DNA of 19,559 nucleotides from CAYHZG01 sp964361105 (GTDB lineage: Bacteria > Patescibacteriota > Minisyncoccia > 2-02-FULL-40-12), in NCBI GenBank assembly GCA_964361105.1, contig CAYHZG010000007.1, positions 1-19,559 on the forward strand, given 5' to 3'. This document shows, piece by piece, positions 19,429-19,559 of this stretch. The first letter of the stretch is position 1, and every line of letters begins with the position of its first letter. The position numbers and the translations under genes are program-made. The notes beneath the pieces were generated by a model. The model made no database searches, was not told where the DNA came from, and saw only the letters and a list, made by a program, of their open reading frames with translations.

Positions 19429-19559
19429 CAATTCAAAACTTTTCAACTTTTTCGCTGGGGACAAGTCGGAATGCTCGCCGCGCCCAGAGGCGCGGCTCGC
19501 AAGAAATTGAGCCAAAAAATCCCACGGCGCAGAAAACGAAAAGGAAGCGGATTTGTCCA
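19429..19559. other. tail of window, no supported gene
   Basis: The stretch holds a perfect 8-bp hairpin GCCGCGCC/GGCGCGGC (19477-19496, loop CAGA) without a T-tract. A frame from ATG at 19471 stays open to the window edge and encodes a very basic peptide (ending RRRKRKGSGFV), but it has no ribosome site and cannot be judged without the sequence beyond the edge. Confidence 0.3.

Noticed and set aside
19303..19515. Minus-strand frame of 70 codons containing GREDSNLQPSVYKTLAPPLSYIP
   Set aside because: It is the antisense of the tRNA-Ile gene; this peptide type is a familiar false gene arising from tRNA complements.
1..19559. CRISPR array, insertion sequence with transposase, or replication origin
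   Set aside because: No regularly spaced direct repeats, no transposase-like protein, and no DnaA-box cluster were seen.

Overview
The window looks like part of the chromosome of a Candidate Phyla Radiation (Patescibacteria, Parcubacteria-type) bacterium. The reasons are a compact valyl-tRNA synthetase, tRNA genes without encoded CCA, many genes that start without a Shine-Dalgarno sequence or almost on top of a -10 box, and several small two-helix, pilin-like membrane proteins that I associate with this group. The taxonomic call is an inference from gene style; no marker gene was compared with a database.

Layout. Plus strand, 1-2650: the 3' part of valS, a PrsW-type membrane protease, then an Hsp20 chaperone behind a palindromic leader. 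A bidirectional terminator (about 2806-2829) separates these from a long minus-strand block. Reading that block from its upstream end: a metallo-beta-lactamase-fold hydrolase and a small membrane protein (16468-15495); gyrA (15443-12954); a 242-nt self-complementary region that is a candidate structured RNA (12940-12699); a tightly overlapping operon of methyltransferase, substrate-binding protein, pilin-like protein with a peptidase M15-like tail, and pilin-like protein with a fibronectin-III-like ectodomain (12655-8678); a visibly GC-richer four-gene island of unknown function (8547-4978) with textbook promoters, Shine-Dalgarno sites and terminators; four tandem pilin-like genes (4797-3014); and tRNA-Leu(UAG). 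Plus strand, 16529 to the end: a three-domain S1 RNA-binding protein, a palindromic element, ftsH, and a tRNA-Ile with anticodon UAU one base after the ftsH stop codon.

How the genes may work together. Six proteins share one design: a hydrophobic helix, a small-residue turn, a short polar loop and a second helix, as in TrbC/VirB2-type pilins. Each carries a different exposed part: none, cysteine-rich tails, an Fn3-like ectodomain, or an M15-like peptidase domain. With an orphan solute-binding protein in the same operon, this suggests an envelope-spanning or surface-displayed apparatus (uptake, secretion or attachment). PrsW, FtsH and Hsp20 are protein quality-control genes.

The most unusual layer is a scatter of palindromic elements with CCCG/CGGG ends. 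Two lie directly before or between genes (2238-2314, 17397-17488). Two sit inside reading frames (10660-10714 between the signal peptide and mature part of the M15-like protein; 13260-13307 inside GyrA). They resemble mobile palindromic repeats that can insert in coding sequence.
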